From NCBI GenBank assembly GCA_002438575.1, contig DJPP01000117.1, positions 1-5,550 on the forward strand: DNA of 5,550 nucleotides, read 5' to 3'. The stretch's first letter is position 1. Every line of letters begins with the position of its first letter. The DNA is from Oscillospiraceae bacterium UBA6409. GTDB lineage: Bacteria > Bacillota > Clostridia > Oscillospirales > Oscillospiraceae. The notes under the pieces are model-generated. The model did not search any database. It was given only the letters and a program-made list of their open reading frames with translations, and was not told where the DNA came from. Shown piece by piece: positions 5,437 through 5,550 of this stretch. A program made the translations under genes and the position numbers.

Positions 5437-5489
5437 GGCCTGTGGGCGGCTGGATATTTCTTCATGAGAAATATGGCGGCACACAGGCC
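5437..5489 (+). promoter_or_regulatory. Long imperfect hairpin in the 5' leader of the right-edge gene
   Basis: The outer stem GGCCTGTG (5437-5444) pairs with CACAGGCC (5482-5489). The inner stem ATATTTCT (5454-5461) pairs with AGAAATAT (5467-5474) around a 5-base loop. Between them, two GC steps (5446-5447 with 5479-5480; 5449-5450 with 5476-5477) and a U-G pair can form, separated by a G-A and a G-G mismatch and a GG bulge. In total about 21 base pairs fold over 53 bases. There is no T-tract, so it is not a terminator. Its place between promoter and ribosome binding site suggests an RNA control element, mRNA-stabilising hairpin or protein site; I match it to no riboswitch class I know. Confidence 0.6.
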
Positions 5490-5528
5490 CGGGAGAGAAA
5501 TATGTGAGCCATAGAAGGAGGAACCGCC

Positions 5529-5550
5529 ATGAAGAGACGACTGCTCCCCA
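5529..5550 (+). CDS. Start of an unrecognised gene (3' end outside window)
   Basis: An ATG at 5529-5531 follows a strong AGAAGGAGGA (5513-5522 region) at suitable spacing and opens a frame beginning MKRRLLP that runs off the right edge. The basic start followed by Leu could be the beginning of a signal peptide or membrane anchor, but seven residues allow no assignment. It has its own candidate promoter and a structured leader and is divergent from spoIIP, with 237 bases between the two starts. Confidence 0.7.

Noticed and set aside
5430..5528. T-box or other known riboswitch in the leader
   Set aside because: No T-box TGGNACCRCG sequence, no terminator/antiterminator pair and no core motif of a riboswitch class that I could recognise; kept only as an unclassified hairpin.

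Overview
The window looks like chromosomal DNA of a GC-rich, endospore-forming anaerobic Firmicute, most likely a gut Clostridia of the Oscillospiraceae/Ruminococcaceae type. The grounds are a clostridial-type short-chain flavodoxin, a SpoIIP engulfment enzyme, strong AGGAGG-like ribosome binding sites, and GC-rich coding sequence (44 of 60 bases at 2341-2400). Family-level placement is inference; no rRNA or other marker is present.

Layout from left to right. (1) The last 26 codons of an unrecognised gene, then a flavodoxin (104-529), both on +. A possible 33-codon membrane peptide overlaps the flavodoxin stop. A bidirectional terminator (627-657) closes this unit and also the convergent corA-like gene. 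(2) A CorA-family divalent metal transporter (656-1501, -). (3) A compact divergent control region (1518-1590) with two good sigma-A promoters pointing away from each other; their -35 boxes are one base apart and form a perfect palindrome. (4) A tight three-gene + operon: the two subunits of an aconitase X enzyme (1626-2903 and 2905-3348) and a nine-cysteine small protein (3350-3640). It ends in a second bidirectional terminator (3641-3671). (5) On -, a type IV prepilin-like protein (3673-4071) with its own promoter and, upstream of it, spoIIP (4176-5291). (6) On +, a promoter (5395-5423) followed by a leader of about 100 nt with a long imperfect hairpin (5437-5489), leading to a gene of which only seven codons are visible (5529 onward).

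The genes look like several small independent units, not one pathway. The most coherent unit is the aconitase X operon. Aconitase X enzymes are Fe-S dehydratases, and the tightly linked cysteine-rich protein is a plausible partner, but the substrate cannot be read from this window: no proline-metabolism or mevalonate-pathway genes are visible. The items most worth follow-up are this operon with its atypical small-subunit loop, the mutually exclusive divergent promoters, and the structured leader at the right edge. I did not find a clear new defence, mobile or CRISPR-like system.
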